Positions 1-7,975 of a DNA stretch of 64,000 nucleotides are shown piece after piece. The position numbers and the translations under genes were made by a program. The notes beneath the pieces are model-generated. The model ran no database searches, was not told where the DNA came from, and was given only the letters and a program-made list of their open reading frames with translations. Source of the DNA: Methylotenera oryzisoli_B (lineage in GTDB: Bacteria > Pseudomonadota > Gammaproteobacteria > Burkholderiales > Methylophilaceae); the NCBI GenBank assembly GCA_965613685.1, contig OZ277031.1, positions 620,001-684,000 on the forward strand, read 5' to 3'. Within the stretch, counting starts at the first letter, position 1; every line of letters begins with the position of its first letter.

Positions 1-2
1 TT

Positions 3-2384
3 GGTGTGCCAGTTGAGCAAGTGCCATCCAATGTGCAAGTGGTAAAAGGCAGCGAGATTCAAAATCAACAAAGCTTAGGCGTTGCTGATTTTATGAACCA
101 GAATTTATCCGGCGTGAACATTAATGAAGCGCAAAACAACCCATACCAACCGGATGTGAATTTCCGTGGTTTCACGGCCTCACCATTAGTCGGCACGCCA
201 CAGGGTTTGTCTGTTTATCAAGATGGCGTGCGTATTAACGAGCCATTCGGTGACACGGTTAACTGGGATTTAATTCCACAAAATGCCATTTCCAGCATGA
301 CTTTAATGCCAGGTTCTAACCCATTATTCGGTCTTAATACCTTGGGCGGCGCTTTGTCCTTGCAAACTAAAAGTGGCGAACATTACCCAGGCGGCGGTCT
401 ACAGGTTCTAGGTGGCTCATTTGGCCGTTGGGCAGTAGAGGGCGAATACGGTGGTAAAACAGCCGATGGCGTTAGCTACTTCTTCGCTGGTAACAAGTTT
501 GATGAAAAAGGCTGGCGCGATGCGTCTCCGTCTGATGTATTACAAGGCTTCGCTAAATTGGGATGGAGCAATGAAAAAACCGATGTGGACATCAGTTTTT
601 CTGGCGCCGACACCGATTTAACCGGTAACGGCTACCAATCTCAATCCTTGATGAACACTATTGGTTACGATTCTATTTATACCAAGCCGGACAACACGCA
701 AAACCAATTGGCTTTTGTTAACGGTAAAGTCAGCCATTGGATGTCCGATGAGTTGTTGCTGACGACCAATGCTTATTTCCGTCAGAACAAAACCAAAACC
801 TTGAACGGCGACGTAAACGATGAGTACGAAGTTCTTTATGAAAATTGTGCAAACTCAAATGCTGATCTTGATAATGGAACTCGATGGATAACATCTGGGA
901 ATTGCAGTGCATTGTATGACCAAGGTGTTAACAACCGCAGTTACACAACTAACAAAAGCTTTGGTGGAACTGTACAAACCAGTTGGGTAAACGACCGTAA
1001 TTTATTAATTACTGGTATGAGCCTTGATTTAGGACGTATTGCTTTCAACCAAACTGAGCAAGAGGCAGATCAGTTCAATGCTGATCGCGGTTTTGATGCG
1101 GCAGATTTGAGTTCAACTATAGATACGGCTGTCGATTTGTCGGCCAAAAGCAGAACATGGAGCTTGTTTGCTACTGATACTTTTGCTGTAACGCCCAAAC
1201 TTGCATTTACTGTATCCGCACGCTATAACGATACGCATTTAAATGTGACAGACAAGTTAAATGGCCAACATGAAGGTTCGTGTATGAGGAAGAGTGATGG
1301 TGTCATTGTCCCATGTGATGATAATGCCGCCGCTGTTAGTACCATCGGTAGCATTGACGGTAATGGCGAATTTACGGCGGGGGGAGCCAACGATTATCGT
1401 GTTGTAGCAACTGCGGGCGGTAATGCCGGCGGAGTTCACAATTATCGTCGACTAAATCCTGCCGTAGGTATTGCTTACGCATTCACACCTGAATTGAATA
1501 CTTATGCCGGTTATAACGAAGGCAGTCGTGCGCCTAGCCCAATTGAAACGGGTTGTGCCGATGAAAACCACCCATGTTTATTACCAAACGCTATGGCTGG
1601 TGACCCACCTTTAAAACAAGTGGTAGCTAAAACCTTTGAAGGCGGTATGCGCGGCAAGCTTGGTAAGGATACGCGTTGGAATTTCGGTGCTTACCGTGCT
1701 GTTAACCACAACGATCTTCAATTCATTGCCTCAGGTGTTACGGGCGCAGGTTACTTCAGTAATGTGGGTAAAACTCGTCGTCAAGGTTTTGATGTGGCGC
1801 TTAACAGTAAACTTGGTAATTTTAGCTGGGCAGCAGGCTACAGCCTAATCGATGCAACTTATCAAGATGCCTTTAACATGGCTTCGCAGGCAAACTCCTC
1901 AAGAGTAGGTGGTGAAATTACTGTATCTAAAGGCGATAAGATGGCTGGCATTGCTAAGCACCAATTTAAATTGCGTGGTCAATTGCAAGCTACGCCTAAT
2001 TGGAGCATAGGTACCACAGGCGTGGCGTTCTCCGATCAATACGCCCGTGGTAACGAGAACAATCAGCACCAAGCAGATGGTAGCACCTACAATGGTTCAG
2101 GCAAGGTTAAGGGATACGCAGTACTTAACCTAGACAGCCGTTATAACTTTAACAGCAGTGGTTGGCAGTTGTTTGCTAAGGTTAACAATGTGTTTGATCG
2201 CAAGTATTACACTGGTGGTTTATTGGGTGAAAATGCCTTTAATAACAACAGTGAGTTTTCAACAGACGCTGATTCTAAGAAAGAATTGTTCTTAGCCCCA
2301 GGTGCACCGCGCGCTGCTTGGATCGGTATGCGTTACGACTTCGGCAAGCCTAAAGGCGCTGCCGCAAACGTTGATGCAGACTAA
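3..2384 (+). CDS. TonB-dependent outer-membrane receptor, 5' end cut off
   Basis: Outer-membrane beta-barrel receptor for energy-dependent uptake of a ligand that cannot be named from sequence. The frame is open to the left edge of the window, so the signal peptide, TonB box and first plug residues are missing. The GTG at position 6 is only an internal codon. The visible start is a plug domain with the usual pattern: a predicted voltage of conserved blocks (VPSNVQVVKGSEI, FRGF, GLSVYQDGVRINEPFGD, LFGLNTLGGALSLQTKSG). The rest is strand-turn barrel sequence ending in an NVFDRKYYTGG block and a C-terminal strand ending RAAWIGMRYDFGKP followed by a short tail. Cys pairs occur in extracellular-loop-like stretches. 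A strong terminator follows directly. Ligand unknown; iron-chelate or cobalamin uptake would be guesses. Confidence 0.9.
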   Translation, partial: GVPVEQVPSNVQVVKGSEIQNQQSLGVADFMNQNLSGVNINEAQNNPYQPDVNFRGFTASPLVGTPQGLSVYQDGVRINEPFGDTVNWDLIPQNAISSMTLMPGSNPLFGLNTLGGALSLQTKSGEHYPGGGLQVLGGSFGRWAVEGEYGGKTADGVSYFFAGNKFDEKGWRDASPSDVLQGFAKLGWSNEKTDVDISFSGADTDLTGNGYQSQSLMNTIGYDSIYTKPDNTQNQLAFVNGKVSHWMSDELLLTTNAYFRQNKTKTLNGDVNDEYEVLYENCANSNADLDNGTRWITSGNCSALYDQGVNNRSYTTNKSFGGTVQTSWVNDRNLLITGMSLDLGRIAFNQTEQEADQFNADRGFDAADLSSTIDTAVDLSAKSRTWSLFATDTFAVTPKLAFTVSARYNDTHLNVTDKLNGQHEGSCMRKSDGVIVPCDDNAAAVSTIGSIDGNGEFTAGGANDYRVVATAGGNAGGVHNYRRLNPAVGIAYAFTPELNTYAGYNEGSRAPSPIETGCADENHPCLLPNAMAGDPPLKQVVAKTFEGGMRGKLGKDTRWNFGAYRAVNHNDLQFIASGVTGAGYFSNVGKTRRQGFDVALNSKLGNFSWAAGYSLIDATYQDAFNMASQANSSRVGGEITVSKGDKMAGIAKHQFKLRGQLQATPNWSIGTTGVAFSDQYARGNENNQHQADGSTYNGSGKVKGYAVLNLDSRYNFNSSGWQLFAKVNNVFDRKYYTGGLLGENAFNNNSEFSTDADSKKELFLAPGAPRAAWIGMRYDFGKPKGAAANVDAD

Positions 2385-2395
2385 GTTGTAGATTG

Positions 2396-2429
2396 AACAA
2401 AAATGCCGACTTAGTCGGCATTTTTGTTT
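2396..2429 (+). terminator. Rho-independent terminator after the TonB receptor
   Basis: Perfect hairpin with TGCCGAC (2404-2410) and GTCGGCA (2414-2420) arms, flanked by A-rich sequence upstream and a T-run downstream. It lies 20 nt after the receptor stop codon. The flanking A and T runs make it workable in both directions, but only the + strand gene needs it. Confidence 0.85.
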
Positions 2430-2432
2430 ATA

Positions 2433-2495
2433 GTAGGAGCGGCGCCCACGCCGCGAAGATAAACTCTTTTTTCGCGGCGTGGGCGCCGCTCCTGC
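2433..2495. repeat. REP pair (REPIN-like), copy 1
   Basis: Two 25-nt arms, 2433-2457 and 2471-2495, face each other around a 13-nt centre. Each arm starts (read outward-in) with GTAGGAGC or GCAGGAGC and contains its own GCGGCG/CGCCGC hairpin, ending CCGCGAA. A GTAG-type head next to a hairpin is the hallmark of REP sequences mobilised by RAYT transposases. Copy 2 is at 5571-5632. No RAYT gene lies in the window. Confidence 0.85.
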
Positions 2496-2543
2496 ATGAA
2501 AATGTTGTTACACATAAACACAGTTAGCACTAGGAAATAAGCA

Positions 2544-3959
2544 TTGCAATTAGCACAAAACCCATACGGCAAAGCCACCGCCCTTAAGCAGCCCGCTAAA
2601 GTCTTGATTGTGGAAGACGAGGTGTTGTTTGCGCGGGCGGTGATGCGTAAATTGCAAAAAGCCGGTTACGAGTGCGAGCACGTGGAAAGCCTGCAAGATG
2701 CTCGCGCCATTGCCAAGCAATTTGCCGCCGATTTGGTGTTATTGGACATGCGTTTGCCCGATGGCAATGGCTTGGAGATATTGGCCGAGTTGATTGCTAA
2801 AAATGCCGCGGTGATTGTCATGACGGCTTTTGGTGAAATCAGCGATGCCGTGCATGCCATCAAGCAGGGGGCGGTGGATTACCTTAAAAAGCCCATAGAC
2901 TTAGAAGAGTTGCTGTTGTCGGTGCAAAAGGTGGAAGCCGCCACATCACAGAGCAACAGTTTGGATTATTCGCGCCAACGCAATGCGCATGCGGTGGAAG
3001 GCGTGGAAATGCTGGGTGAAAGCCTGGCCATGGAAAACATCAAAGGCCAAATTAAGCGCATCGCTCAATTTGTGGCCGATGACGTGGTGCCGCCCACGGT
3101 GTTAATCAGTGGTGAAACCGGCACCGGTAAAGACGTGGCGGCTAGGTGGTTGCATGCGTCTTGCCCCAATAAGGACAAGCCTTTTGTGCACATCGATTGC
3201 GCGTCCTTGCCGGCCGAACTCATGGAAAGCGAATTGTTTGGCCACGAGAAGGGCGCCTTTACCGGCGCCGTTTCCAGTCGCCCTGGCTTAATCGAGGCGG
3301 CCGAAGAGGGCACTTTGTTTTTGGACGAAATCGGTGAGTTGCCCTTAAGCCTCCAAGCCAAGCTACTAAATGTGCTGGAGCGCCGCATGGTGCGACGCCT
3401 AGGCTCAACCAAAGAGCGGCCAGTGCCGGCTCGATTCATTGCCGCTACCAATCGCGATTTGCATGAGATGTCGCTGCAAGGGCATTTTAGGCAAGATTTG
3501 TATTACCGTTTGAATGTGATGAGCCTCAGCATGCCGCCATTGCGTGAGCGGGCTGGCGATGCCTTGTTGTTGGCACGGCACTTTGCCAACCAAACGGCGC
3601 GTCGCTATGGCTTGGCGGCGCCCACTTTTTCTGCCGATGCCATTGCGACGCTGAGTGATTATGCTTGGCCGGGGAACGTGCGCGAGCTTAAACACCAAGT
3701 CAGTCGGGCCATGTTGCTTTGCCAGAACAGCTTAATTAGCAGTGCTGATTTGGTGGTGGCTGGCCCATCTAACAGTGAGGCCTTGGCGCAGGTGGCAGGT
3801 CATGCGACATTGTACGAAACCGAGAAAGCCATTTTGCTCAAAGTGCTGTCAGACAGCCGCAACAATGTTTCCGAAGCCGCGCGCAAGCTAGGCATCACCC
3901 GCATGACCATGCGCTATCGCATGGATAAATACCAAATTAGCGCCAAAATCTCCGAGTAA
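2544..3959 (+). CDS. NtrC-type sigma-54-dependent response regulator
   Basis: Two-component transcription activator. Residues ~17-130 form a receiver with acidic pocket E24/D25, phospho-acceptor D68 (LLDMRLPDG) and K115. Residues ~160-400 form an AAA+ sigma-54 activation domain with Walker A GETGTGKD (190-197), the sigma-54 contact motif GAFTGA (237-242) and Walker B LFLDEIGE (258-265). The C-terminus (~445-468) is a Fis-type helix-turn-helix (NVSEAARKLGITRMTMRYR). The start is a TTG with AGGA eight bases upstream (2532-2535); no ATG is near. No histidine kinase is adjacent, so the partner is unknown. It targets promoters of the -24/-12 type. It may act on the neighbouring receptor, but no sigma-54 site was recognised in the visible sequence. 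Confidence 0.9.
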   Translation: MQLAQNPYGKATALKQPAKVLIVEDEVLFARAVMRKLQKAGYECEHVESLQDARAIAKQFAADLVLLDMRLPDGNGLEILAELIAKNAAVIVMTAFGEISDAVHAIKQGAVDYLKKPIDLEELLLSVQKVEAATSQSNSLDYSRQRNAHAVEGVEMLGESLAMENIKGQIKRIAQFVADDVVPPTVLISGETGTGKDVAARWLHASCPNKDKPFVHIDCASLPAELMESELFGHEKGAFTGAVSSRPGLIEAAEEGTLFLDEIGELPLSLQAKLLNVLERRMVRRLGSTKERPVPARFIAATNRDLHEMSLQGHFRQDLYYRLNVMSLSMPPLRERAGDALLLARHFANQTARRYGLAAPTFSADAIATLSDYAWPGNVRELKHQVSRAMLLCQNSLISSADLVVAGPSNSEALAQVAGHATLYETEKAILLKVLSDSRNNVSEAARKLGITRMTMRYRMDKYQISAKISE

Positions 3960-3970
3960 GTATTTTAAAT

Positions 3971-4123
3971 CCTCACCACAGAGACACCGAGGCACAGAGA
4001 AATACTAAAACATTTAGCCTAAGCTAGTTCGTGCCGATCTTACTAAGCATTAACACAAATAAAGTCTGGATTTGCTCCTACAAAACTTTGCTTTTCTCCG
4101 TGTCTTTGTGTCTCTGTGGTGAG
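3971..4123. repeat. Inverted pair of CACAGAG-type dispersed repeats
   Basis: A unit reading CTCACCACAGAGACAC then a degenerate GGCACAGAGAAA (3971-4002) is met by its reverse complement at 4094-4123, about 90 nt away. Related units are at 5451-5488, 9822-9850 and 9972-9993. The gap between regulator and purT (3960-4221) holds nothing else recognisable. Confidence 0.75.
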
Positions 4124-4221
4124 TGGGTTTAATTCGTGATCATCAGTAAGGCCATGCATCAGCAATGACGGTATGGCCCTCACATGGTATGATGGCATCA
4201 ATTCAAAATCGAAAGCATCCC

Positions 4222-5421
4222 ATGCAAATTGGTACCCCATTAAGCCCTAATGCCACCCGCGTCATGCTGCTTGGTAGCGGCGAACTTGGTAAAGAAGTCA
4301 TCATTGCCTTGCAGCGATTAGGGGTGGAAGTGATTGCCGTTGATCGTTACGAAAATGCCCCTGGCCAACAAGTGGCGCACCGTGCCTATACCATAGACAT
4401 GACAGACGATGCCGCGCTGCGAGCCTTGATCGCCAAAGAAAAACCGCACCTCATCGTGCCGGAAATCGAGGCGCTGAATACCAGCACCCTAGTCGACATA
4501 GAAGCGGCTGGTATGGCCACCGTCATCCCTACCGTTAATGCCGTGCAACTGACCATGAACCGCGAGGGCATACGCCGTTTGGCTGCCGAAGAATTGGGCT
4601 TGCCCACCTCGCCTTATGCCTTTGCTCACAGCGAAGCCGAATTGCAAGCCGCCATTGATGCGGGCATAGGCTACCCGTGCTTTATTAAACCCACCATGTC
4701 GTCTTCAGGCAAAGGCCAGTCGCGTATTACCCAGGCCTCGGAAGTCAAAACCGCATGGGACTATGCCGCTAGCGGCGGCCGCGTTAACCAAGGTGTGGTG
4801 ATTGTGGAAGGGCAGATTGCCTTTGATTACGAAATTACCTTGCTTACCGTGCGCGCTAAAAATGCCGCAGGCGAGATCGCCACGTATTTCTGTGAACCGA
4901 TAGGCCACCTGCAAGAAAAGGGCGATTACGTGGAAAGCTGGCAACCGCAAGCCATGACGGCAGGTGCCTTGGCGGAGTCCAAACGCATCGCCAAAGCGGT
5001 GACCGATAGCTTAGGCGGCTTGGGTTTATTTGGCGTGGAATTGTTTATTAAAGGCGACAGCGTTTGGTTCAGTGAAGTGAGCCCGCGTCCGCACGATACC
5101 GGCATGGTGACCATGTGCAGCCAACGCTTTAGTGAGTTTGATTTGCATGCGCGCGCCATATTAGGCTTGCCAGTGGACGTGAGCTTAAGCAATCCGGGCG
5201 CCAGTGCCGTGATTTACGGCGGCCATGCCAGCAAGAATTTGCTGTTTACCGGGGTGGATGCCGCCTTGGCCGTACCCAATAGCGACTTACGCTTGTTTGG
5301 CAAGCCGGAATCCTTTGTGAAGCGCCGCATGGGCGTGGCATTAGCCACCGGGCGCGATGTCACCGAGGCGCGAGAGCGCGCTAAATTGTCGGCTAGCTTG
5401 GTTAAGCCAGTAGCGGCTTAG
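4222..5421 (+). CDS. purT: Formate-dependent GAR transformylase (PurT)
   Basis: Phosphoribosylglycinamide formyltransferase 2: uses ATP and formate to make formylglycinamide ribonucleotide, the third step of purine synthesis, without a folate donor. It is an ATP-grasp enzyme. The sequence follows E. coli PurT closely: RVMLLGSGELGKEV (biotin-carboxylase-like N-domain), the PEIEA block, LTMNREGIRRLAAEELGLPTS, KPTMSSSGKGQ (ATP-binding loop), FGVELFI and EVSPRPHDTGMVT (metal and phosphate site). The length from this ATG, 399 aa, fits the family (E. coli 392). An in-frame start at 4165 adds 19 unrelated residues and was rejected. Formate is an intermediate of C1 oxidation in methylotrophs, so this route to purines taps the C1 pool directly. 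Repeat-filled gaps flank the gene on both sides. Confidence 0.95.
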   Translation: MQIGTPLSPNATRVMLLGSGELGKEVIIALQRLGVEVIAVDRYENAPGQQVAHRAYTIDMTDDAALRALIAKEKPHLIVPEIEALNTSTLVDIEAAGMATVIPTVNAVQLTMNREGIRRLAAEELGLPTSPYAFAHSEAELQAAIDAGIGYPCFIKPTMSSSGKGQSRITQASEVKTAWDYAASGGRVNQGVVIVEGQIAFDYEITLLTVRAKNAAGEIATYFCEPIGHLQEKGDYVESWQPQAMTAGALAESKRIAKAVTDSLGGLGLFGVELFIKGDSVWFSEVSPRPHDTGMVTMCSQRFSEFDLHARAILGLPVDVSLSNPGASAVIYGGHASKNLLFTGVDAALAVPNSDLRLFGKPESFVKRRMGVALATGRDVTEARERAKLSASLVKPVAA

Positions 5422-5450
5422 CGTTAGTATGTGGGTAATAAGAGCAAACA

Positions 5451-5519
5451 CTTCACCACAGAGACACAGAGTCGCAGAGAAAATCTAAAAACCAGTCGGG
5501 ATAAATCCCGACCTACCTA
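5451..5519. repeat. Composite repeat: CACAGAG unit plus TCGGGAT palindrome
   Basis: A CTTCACCACAGAGACAC-type unit (5451-5482) runs through an AAAATCTAAAAAC linker into the palindrome TCGGGATAAATCCCGA (5496-5511) and then CCTACCT. At 9822-9888 the same order recurs with the palindrome block reversed (AGGTAGG before TCGGGATTTATCCCGA). The shared linker shows that the parts form one element. Confidence 0.75.
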
Positions 5520-5570
5520 ATGTTTTTTGGCCCGAATTACTTATTTGAGGTTAATGGCTTTTAGAGAATT

Positions 5571-5632
5571 TGTAGGAGCGGTCTGCGACCGCGAATTGCC
5601 AATTTCCTTCGCGGTCGCAGACCGCTCCTACA
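5571..5632. repeat. REP pair (REPIN-like), copy 2
   Basis: Two perfect 25-nt inverted arms (5571-5595 and 5608-5632) around 12 nt. Each arm has TGTAGGAGC followed by its own hairpin GCGGTC-TGC-GACCGC and the tail GCGAA. The head and tail match copy 1 (2433-2495), while the stem bases differ in a paired, compensatory way. No T-run follows, so this is not a simple terminator. It lies 74 nt before the truncated haemoglobin start. Confidence 0.9.
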
Positions 5633-5705
5633 AAAGCAAAAATTAGAACAAAACCAATTTGAATTAAACCCATGTTGAATAAACCCATGATTATGCAAAC
5701 AAGCC

Positions 5706-6125
5706 ATGTTAAATAAGATAGAAGAAGCGGGTAGCGCGAAAGCCACATTTTTCGAGTTGTTAGGTGGCGAGCTGGATGGGGCAATCAAAATCCGCGCTTT
5801 GGTGGAAGCGTTTTATGATGTCATGGACACGGACCCTAAAGCCGCACCGATACGCGCCATGCACGCGGCCGACTTAAGCTCTGCCCGTGAGAAATTGTTT
5901 ATGTTTTTGGTCGGCTGGACCGGTGGCCCGCAACTCTACATAGAACGCTACGGTCACCCCATGTTGCGTAAACGCCATTTGCCTTTTGCCATTGATGAAT
6001 CCGCCCGCGATCAGTGGATGTATTGCATGATACGGGCCATGCACCTGCAGGGCATGGACGATGCCTTGATGACAAAATTGGCCGAGCAACTCTATGGCGT
6101 GGCCGATTTCATGCGTAACCAATAA
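5706..6125 (+). CDS. Group II truncated haemoglobin
   Basis: Small haem protein (139 aa) of the TrHbO/group II class, thought to bind O2 or handle NO and peroxide stress in the cytoplasm. Visible family marks are FYDVM (B helix), WTGGPQLYIERYGHPMLRKRHLPF with proximal histidine H91, and the group-II-specific tryptophan at the G8 position, W104 (RDQW). Both line up with H75 and W88 of the M. tuberculosis protein. The length fits the family. hpt follows after 9 nt and is probably co-transcribed. Nothing in the locus indicates a partner reductase. Confidence 0.92.
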   Translation: MLNKIEEAGSAKATFFELLGGELDGAIKIRALVEAFYDVMDTDPKAAPIRAMHAADLSSAREKLFMFLVGWTGGPQLYIERYGHPMLRKRHLPFAIDESARDQWMYCMIRAMHLQGMDDALMTKLAEQLYGVADFMRNQ

Positions 6126-6134
6126 CGATTTCTG

Positions 6135-6677
6135 ATGACCACTAGCCACTCCCCATCTGCCTTATTAGCCCAAGCCGACTGCTTACACAGTGCGGCTGCC
6201 GTCGATGCGGCCATTAGCCGTATCGCTAAGGAATTGACGGCTGCCTTGGCGGAGGCCGAACCGGTGGTCATGTGCGTCATGACCGGTGGCTTGTTTTTCT
6301 CCGGGCAATTGTTGGGCCGTTTGGCCTTTCCCTTGCACTTAGACTACGTGCACGCCAGCCGTTATCAAAACAACACCGCTGGCACTGAATTAAGCTGGCA
6401 GGCTCAGCCAAAATTGGATTTAACTGGCCGCACGGTCTTGCTGCTGGACGACATCTTGGACGAAGGCATTACCTTATTGGCCATTAAACAACGCTGCTTG
6501 GCCTTAGGGGCTAAAGCCGTGTTGACGGCGGTCTTGGTGGAAAAGAGCTTGCCGCATGCCAAGCCCATGCAGGCTGATTTTGTTGGGCTTACTGTGCCCA
6601 ATCGCTACGTGTTCGGTTGCGGCATGGATGCCTATGGCTGGTGGCGCAATTTGCCGGCCATTTACGCGCTAAATTAG
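6135..6677 (+). CDS. hpt: Hypoxanthine/guanine phosphoribosyltransferase
   Basis: Purine salvage enzyme that transfers a phosphoribosyl group from PRPP to hypoxanthine or guanine. The type I PRTase signature VLLLDDILDEGITL is at residues 101-114. It is preceded by the VMCVMTGGLFFSGQL block (PPi loop) and followed by a VPNRYVFGCGMDAYGWWRNLPAIYAL tail that carries the purine-stacking aromatic and the C-terminal acidic site. At 180 aa the length is normal. It starts 9 nt after the haemoglobin gene. Whether it prefers hypoxanthine or guanine cannot be read from the sequence. Confidence 0.9.
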   Translation: MTTSHSPSALLAQADCLHSAAAVDAAISRIAKELTAALAEAEPVVMCVMTGGLFFSGQLLGRLAFPLHLDYVHASRYQNNTAGTELSWQAQPKLDLTGRTVLLLDDILDEGITLLAIKQRCLALGAKAVLTAVLVEKSLPHAKPMQADFVGLTVPNRYVFGCGMDAYGWWRNLPAIYALN

Positions 6678-6729
6678 GCACTGGCCTATGTTAAAATTCA
6701 GCCATGTTTAGTCTGGTCTTAAATTAACG

Positions 6730-7416
6730 ATGCCGCGTTTTCACGTCATTATTCCCGCTGCCGGTAGCGGCAGTCGCATGGGTGCGGAAGCGCCTAAGCA
6801 ATACTTACGCTTAAACGGCAAGTCGCTTATTCAGCACGTGATTAAGGTGTTTGATCAAGCCACTAAAATTAACAGCATACACATTGTCTTGAGTGAAGGT
6901 GACACGCATTGGCGCAGCACCTATTTGAATTTAAGCAGCAAGGCGCAAGTGCACCATTGCGGTGGCGAAACCCGCGCCATGAGCGTGCTCAATGGCCTGC
7001 ATGCGATTGCCAGCCAAGTCGATGAAGACGATTGGATCTTGGTGCACGATGCGGCCCGACCAGGCTTGAGCAATCTCTTGTTGAGTCAGTTGATTAACAG
7101 CTTAGAAAACGACGCCGTGGGCGGCTTATTGGCGCTGCCCTTAGCCGACACCTTAAAGCGTGCCGACAGCGAGCAATGCGTGGCCGCCACGCTGCCGCGC
7201 ACGGGTCTATGGCAAGCACAAACCCCGCAAATGTTTAGGTACGGCACGCTTAAAACCGCCTTAACGGATTTTAAAGGCGCCGCCACCGATGAGGCGGAAG
7301 CGATTGAGGCAATGGGCTTAAAACCCAAGCTGGTAAACGGCGAATTGCGCAACCTGAAGGTGACTTACCCGCAAGATTTAGCGGTGCTCAGTGCTTTATT
7401 AAATAGCAAACCATAA
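6730..7416 (+). CDS. ispD: 2-C-methyl-D-erythritol 4-phosphate cytidylyltransferase
   Basis: Third step of the MEP isoprenoid pathway: CTP plus MEP gives CDP-methylerythritol. The N-terminal nucleotide-binding loop IIPAAGSGSRMGAEAPKQY is intact. HDAARPG, the DTLKR block and the TDEAEAIEAMGLKPKLVNGELRNLKVTYPQDL tail are typical. At 228 aa it is close to E. coli IspD (236). It is followed after 22 nt by ispF, the usual ispDF pair, so both should come from one transcript. Confidence 0.95.
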   Translation: MPRFHVIIPAAGSGSRMGAEAPKQYLRLNGKSLIQHVIKVFDQATKINSIHIVLSEGDTHWRSTYLNLSSKAQVHHCGGETRAMSVLNGLHAIASQVDEDDWILVHDAARPGLSNLLLSQLINSLENDAVGGLLALPLADTLKRADSEQCVAATLPRTGLWQAQTPQMFRYGTLKTALTDFKGAATDEAEAIEAMGLKPKLVNGELRNLKVTYPQDLAVLSALLNSKP

Positions 7417-7438
7417 ACGGCCAATTGAGGATGAAACG

Positions 7439-7912
7439 ATGCGTATAGGACACGGTTTTGATGTGCATGCCTTGGTGGTAGGGCGCCCCTGCATCATAGG
7501 CGGGGTGAACGTGCCTTATGCCAAAGGTTTGGATGGGCATTCCGATGCCGATGTGTTGCTGCATGCCATATGCGATGCCTTGTTAGGAGCCGCTGCCTTG
7601 GGCGACATCGGTCAGCATTTTCCGCCTACGGATGCGCGCTATCAGGGCATCGATTCCAGGCAATTGCTGCGCCACGTGGTGGCCTTGCTGCATGAGCGTG
7701 GCTATAAGGTGGTGAACATAGACAGCACGGTGATTTGCGAGCTGCCTAAGTTGTCGCCGCATACGGCGCAAATGCGCGCCTTGATAGCTGCCGACTGCCA
7801 AGTTAGCTTGGATGCGATCAATGTTAAAGCCACCACCACGGAGAAGCTAGGCTTTACCGGTCGTGGTGAAGGCATCGCGGCGGAAGCGGTATGCTTGATC
7901 GTGCAAGCCTAA
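7439..7912 (+). CDS. ispF: 2-C-methyl-D-erythritol 2,4-cyclodiphosphate synthase
   Basis: Trimeric zinc enzyme of the MEP pathway that closes the cyclodiphosphate ring. The metal ligands D8, H10 and H42 sit in HGFDVHAL and LLHAICDALLGAAALGDIGQHFPP exactly as in E. coli. The C-terminal NVKATTTEKLGFTGRGEGIAAEAVCLI block is complete. 157 aa is the family length. It lies directly after ispD; a 63-nt gap then separates it from the ABC exporter. Confidence 0.96.
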   Translation: MRIGHGFDVHALVVGRPCIIGGVNVPYAKGLDGHSDADVLLHAICDALLGAAALGDIGQHFPPTDARYQGIDSRQLLRHVVALLHERGYKVVNIDSTVICELPKLSPHTAQMRALIAADCQVSLDAINVKATTTEKLGFTGRGEGIAAEAVCLIVQA

Positions 7913-7975
7913 GCTTGTTCTGACTGCGCCCACCCATCTCATTTACCCGTTCGCATTAAGTTAAGTCACCTCAGC

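Noticed and set aside
3065..3698. Long open frames on the minus strand across the NtrC-type gene
   Set aside because: Low-complexity basic translation with no domain, inside a clear gene on the other strand; these arise from codon bias.
5571..5632. Large inverted repeat read as a terminator
   Set aside because: No T-run on either strand, and the two-hairpin layout and match to 2433-2495 fit a REP pair better.
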